Assembly: GCA_023270095.1 (NCBI GenBank)
Contig: JAGLSJ010000005.1
Location: 1 to 16,504, forward strand
DNA: 16,504 bases
Direction: 5' to 3'
Source: Minisyncoccota bacterium
GTDB lineage: Bacteria > Patescibacteriota > Minisyncoccia > JAHIHE01 > JAGLIN01
Part shown: piece by piece, positions 14,083 to 16,504 of the stretch
Layout: every line of letters starts with the position of its first letter
Numbering within the stretch: the stretch's first letter is position 1
Made by a program: the position numbers and the translations under genes
The notes under the pieces: generated by a model
Seen by the model: the letters and a program-made list of their open reading frames with translations, nothing else
The model's database searches: none
Told to the model about the DNA's origin: nothing

Positions 14083-14090
14083 AAAGGAGG
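14083..14090 (+). promoter_or_regulatory. Very strong ribosome binding site preceding a TTG start
   Basis: AAAGGAGG lies 7 nt before the TTG at 14098. It is the main reason for choosing this non-ATG start. Confidence 0.85.
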
Positions 14091-14097
14091 GAACAAA

Positions 14098-14526
14098 TTG
14101 AAAAAAATATTTCAAATATCACTGATATGTCTTTTGGCAACATATTGTTTTGGAGATATTATTACAACTGCAAATTCTATAAACAAAGGGCTACCAGATG
14201 GTAATTTTGTAGTAAATTGGATTATCACCAGTTTTGATTTTAATATATTTATTATAATTAAAATCATCGCAACAATCATAGCTTGTTACTCTTTAATCTA
14301 TTGTTATAAAGAAGGTTTTCATTTTACAGCAATAGCAACAAGCATTAGTATAGTTATTTTTAGCACCATAGTAGTGCTAAACAATAATTTTGCCACGACA
14401 CCAGGAATACCAAAGCTAGAACTTTTTATGATTTTTCCAATACAAATAGGTATAATTTTGATACCACTTGTATTGTTAACAACAGAAACATTATACAAAC
14501 AAAAACAGGTTAAGCTATCAGCTTGA
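14098..14526 (+). CDS. Small membrane protein of unknown function, TTG start
   Basis: The protein has 142 residues starting with TTG, set by the perfect AAAGGAGG upstream and by the Lys-Lys then hydrophobic stretch that follows, as in a signal anchor. Helices are at about 3-20, 49-70, 76-95 and 108-130; the loop between the first two (about 20-48) would be outside. No family was recognised and no catalytic motif is visible. It follows the 104-aa membrane gene after its terminator. No clear promoter was found in the 50-bp gap, so it may depend on read-through or a weak promoter. Its strong Shine-Dalgarno and stop-overlapping terminator match those of the preceding gene, so the two look like a pair of common origin. 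Confidence 0.75.
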   Translation: MKKIFQISLICLLATYCFGDIITTANSINKGLPDGNFVVNWIITSFDFNIFIIIKIIATIIACYSLIYCYKEGFHFTAIATSISIVIFSTIVVLNNNFATTPGIPKLELFMIFPIQIGIILIPLVLLTTETLYKQKQVKLSA

Positions 14527-14537
14527 CCTTATTTTTT
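14507..14537 (+). terminator. Intrinsic terminator overlapping the stop codon of the 142-aa gene
   Basis: AGGTTAAGCT pairs with AGCTTGACCT (one G-U pair) around the loop ATC, followed by TATTTTTTTG. The TGA stop (14524-14526) is inside the right arm. This is one of the clearest terminators in the window. Confidence 0.9.
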
Positions 14538-14619
14538 TGTTTTGAAAAACATCTTGCCCCTGAATTTATAATTTAAATATAAATATTATTTTATCAAAAA
14601 TGAGTTATCTTTCAATAGT

Positions 14620-14648
14620 TTGTTTTTGTTTTGGTAATATTATATAAT
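14620..14648 (+). promoter_or_regulatory. Promoter of the DUF3048 gene
   Basis: TTGTTT (14620-14625), a 17-bp spacer and a perfect TATAAT (14643-14648). The start would be near 14655, so the whole palindromic element C would lie in the ~128-nt leader before the ATG at 14783. Confidence 0.6.
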
Positions 14649-14662
14649 GAAAGTATGAAAAA

Positions 14663-14763
14663 ACTGTCATTCTGGAGCGGTAGCGATAGAATCCCATTAT
14701 TATTGCATAATGTGAAATTAACCTTAAATCCTATCGTTTTGTTACGCTCCAGGATGACAATTT
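14663..14763. repeat. Palindromic element C, ~101 bp (TGTCATTCTGGAGCG...)
   Basis: The left arm TGTCATTCTGGAGCG is matched by CGCTCCAGGATGACA at the right. GATAGAATCC on the left pairs with a GGATTTAAGG-side segment containing ATCCTATCG on the right with mismatches, and CATTAT pairs with ATAATG near the centre. It has the same outer ends as the elements at 10201 and 11531. It has no coding content and no transposase, and falls in the predicted leader of the DUF3048 gene. Confidence 0.75.
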
Positions 14764-14782
14764 AAATCAATAAAATAAAAAA

Positions 14783-15874
14783 ATGATATCCATAAAATTG
14801 AATAAAAATCAAAAAATTTATATAATTATAGCTACTGGATTAATGATTTGTGCAATAATCTTTTTTAGCGCGCCAAACAAATGGCTTGGAAGTAATATAA
14901 TAATAATCAAGAATTTAAATCAAGATGAGGTTATTGAAGATAATTCAAGCGATAATGAAGATAAAGAAGAAATAGAAGAAATAAAAAACAGAAATTTAAT
15001 CAATGGAATTGAGTGTGAAAATGCCAAGGCAAGACCATTCGCCGTGATGCATGCAGGAGATTGGGAAGCATGGCCTTTAAGTGGAATTTCTCAGGCAGAT
15101 TTAGTAATTGAAATGCCAGTTGTAACAAATGGAATTACGCGTTATATGTCACTTTATATTTGCTCAGAGCCCGCAGAAATTGGAAGTGTCAGAAGCGCCC
15201 GACACGATTTTATCCCTCTAGCGATGGGATTTGATGCGATTTATGCTCATTGGGGTGGATCTCATTATGCTCTTGATAAACTAAATAATAAAATTATGGA
15301 TAATGTAAATGCTTTATATCTTGATGGAAGTGTATTTTTCAGAAAACCAGGATTACCAAAACCACACGATGGCTTTACGACCATAGATAAATTACGAGAA
15401 TACTCCGAGCGTGTTGGGTATAGATTGGAAAGTAACTTTGAAGGATATAAATTTTATAATCAAGAAAACCCAACGAATAAAAATGGAAAGATTAGCGTTG
15501 GATATCCTTCTTCATATAAAGTTGATTATACTTATGATTTCGAAAAAAATCTTTATTTTAGATTCAAAGGGAACGAAGTTGATAAAGATAAATTAACCTC
15601 AGAGCAAATTAGTGCGAAAAATGTGGTGATTATGTTTGCAAAATCTCGACAAATTGAAGGACAATATAATGATATGGACATTGAAGGAGAGGGAAATGCA
15701 ATTGTCTATCAAAATGGCTGGGAAATCAAAGGAAAATGGAAAAAAGATAAATCTGACATGAAATCAAAATTATATTTTTATAATGAAGCGGGAGAAGAAA
15801 TTAAATTTGTTCCAGGAAAAATTTGGATTCAAGTTGTTCAAACAAATCAGAAAGTGAGTTGGGAAATAAAATAG
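14783..15874 (+). CDS. DUF3048 domain-containing (YerB-like) membrane-anchored protein
   Basis: The protein has 363 residues. A transmembrane anchor (about 12-29) is followed by an acidic linker (about 47-68) and then the two-part DUF3048 region. The N-terminal part carries RPFAVMHAGDWEAWPLSGIS from Arg84, ADLVIEMPV, and the hallmark IGSVRSARHDF (133-143). The C-terminal part (about 255-363) includes KNVVIMFAK, GEGNAIVYQNGWEIKGKWKK and VPGKIWIQVV. B. subtilis YerB, a lipoprotein of this family, is similar in length, but the biochemical function is unknown. Here the lipobox is replaced by a helix anchor. The gene has its own promoter and a leader with a palindromic element; there is no Shine-Dalgarno. 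holA follows after 44 bp. Confidence 0.9.
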   Translation: MISIKLNKNQKIYIIIATGLMICAIIFFSAPNKWLGSNIIIIKNLNQDEVIEDNSSDNEDKEEIEEIKNRNLINGIECENAKARPFAVMHAGDWEAWPLSGISQADLVIEMPVVTNGITRYMSLYICSEPAEIGSVRSARHDFIPLAMGFDAIYAHWGGSHYALDKLNNKIMDNVNALYLDGSVFFRKPGLPKPHDGFTTIDKLREYSERVGYRLESNFEGYKFYNQENPTNKNGKISVGYPSSYKVDYTYDFEKNLYFRFKGNEVDKDKLTSEQISAKNVVIMFAKSRQIEGQYNDMDIEGEGNAIVYQNGWEIKGKWKKDKSDMKSKLYFYNEAGEEIKFVPGKIWIQVVQTNQKVSWEIK

Positions 15875-15918
15875 TAATTTATTGCAAATGCCTATTTATA
15901 AAAAAATAAAATAATTTT

Positions 15919-16504
15919 ATGGCAATTGAAAACAATAATATAAGCATTTATCTATATCACGGTGATGATGATTTTTCTATGGCTGAAGAAATGAAAAGAG
16001 AAAAAGAACTTTTCAAAAAACGAAGCGATGAAATGAATATTATTACAATTGATTGGAAAGATCAAAGCATTTCTCAAGGAGAAAAAATAAGTAAATTTCA
16101 AGAGGCTTTAATGGGGTCTTCACTTTTTAGTAGTGATAAATTGGTAATTATTAAAAATAGTTTATTTTCTACATCTAAGAAAAAGAGTAAAGAAATAACA
16201 GAAAGTGAAGAAAATATTAAAGACGCAGTTAGTGATTTGATTTTGAAATATTTTGGAAATATTCAAGCTGGGATAAAACTTTTCTTCCTAGAGGAAAACC
16301 TAGACAAAAGAAAAAAGGCTTATAAAGAACTATTAAAAATGGAAAAATCAGGAGTAGCTACAATAAAAGAATTCGCTATGCCTTTGAATTTTCAGTTTGA
16401 CAATTGGATAAAAAATCGAGTAGAAAAACAAAAAGGAAAAATTACTCGCGAGGCAGTTAGTGCTTTGGCAATATCACTAGGAAAAGGGTTTGCGCAAAAA
16501 GACA
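15919..16504 (+). CDS. holA: DNA polymerase III subunit delta, 5' part (cut by the window end)
   Basis: The frame is open from ATG 15919 to the window end, with 195 residues visible of a usual ~330. Features of the delta subunit are the opening YLYHGDDDFSMAEE (11-24; the family's Gly-Glu/Asp nucleotide-site remnant), then FQEALMGSSLFSSDKLVIIKN (60-80), KLFFLEENLDKRKKAYKELL (120-139) and FDNWIKNRVEKQKGKITREA (160-179), all in the expected order. Delta opens the sliding clamp as part of the clamp loader during replication and acts with DnaX and delta-prime, which are not in the window. The C-terminal collar domain is outside. No Shine-Dalgarno is seen. It may be co-transcribed with the DUF3048 gene, since no separate promoter was evident. 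Confidence 0.85.
   Translation, partial: MAIENNNISIYLYHGDDDFSMAEEMKREKELFKKRSDEMNIITIDWKDQSISQGEKISKFQEALMGSSLFSSDKLVIIKNSLFSTSKKKSKEITESEENIKDAVSDLILKYFGNIQAGIKLFFLEENLDKRKKAYKELLKMEKSGVATIKEFAMPLNFQFDNWIKNRVEKQKGKITREAVSALAISLGKGFAQKD

Noticed and set aside
14655..14765. A 36-codon open frame (MKKLSFWSG...) just after the TATAAT at 14643
   Set aside because: It is made almost entirely of the palindromic element C, has no Shine-Dalgarno, and its sequence follows the inverted repeat rather than protein constraints.
1..16504. Alternative genetic code (UGA as glycine) as in Gracilibacteria and Absconditabacteria
   Set aside because: No in-frame TGA occurs in the conserved genes, glycine is coded by normal GGN codons, and TGA ends the 142-aa gene inside a perfect terminator.
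1..16504. CRISPR arrays, insertion sequences, prophage or rRNA genes
   Set aside because: No regularly spaced repeats, transposase or phage structural proteins, or rRNA segments were found on either strand.

Overview
The window looks like a piece of chromosome from a low-GC, small-genome bacterium of the Candidate Phyla Radiation (Patescibacteria), most plausibly a Parcubacteria-type lineage. The clues are AT-rich DNA with many ATA and AAA codons, a four-domain S1 protein, exported Cys-rich proteins ending in a two-helix VirB2/TrbC-like pilin module, an orphan sugar-type binding protein, a DUF3048 protein, and many genes with no Shine-Dalgarno sequence. The lineage is inferred from gene content, with no marker phylogeny. 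The genetic code appears standard: TAA, TAG and TGA are all used as stops.

Left part (1-7778). Ribosomal protein S1 (rpsA) lies on the minus strand with a very good sigma70-type promoter, a ~90-nt leader, a strong ribosome binding site and an intrinsic terminator. Beyond it, another minus-strand promoter points out of the window. On the plus strand follow a metallo-beta-lactamase-fold hydrolase, a single-pass membrane protein with a PepSY-like end, DNA gyrase A, a class I SAM methyltransferase and an extracellular solute-binding protein. This run ends at a strong, probably bidirectional terminator.

Middle (7787-13572), minus strand. A tRNA-Ile with the rare UAU anticodon comes first. Then comes the most interesting part: four consecutive genes for exported proteins. 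A compact 175-aa pilin-like protein (signal peptide, Cys-rich neck with CxxCH, two membrane helices) is nearly the bare form of the last ~112 residues of a 660-aa protein. That larger protein carries a seven-repeat beta-propeller and a Cys-rich insert in front of the same module. A 632-aa protein has a different Cys-rich, NEW3/IPT-like ectodomain in front of a related two-helix end. A 207-aa membrane-anchored protein with VirB8-like topology sits between them. This reads as a cell-surface appendage or secretion system with variable displayed domains.

Right part (13573-16504), plus strand. Two small membrane-protein genes differ from their neighbours in having perfect Shine-Dalgarno sequences and terminators that overlap their stop codons. 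They are followed by a DUF3048 (YerB-like) protein and the truncated start of holA (DNA polymerase III delta).

Three imperfect palindromic elements that begin with TGTCAT and end with TGACA lie between genes of the right half. They appear to be members of one dispersed hairpin family.
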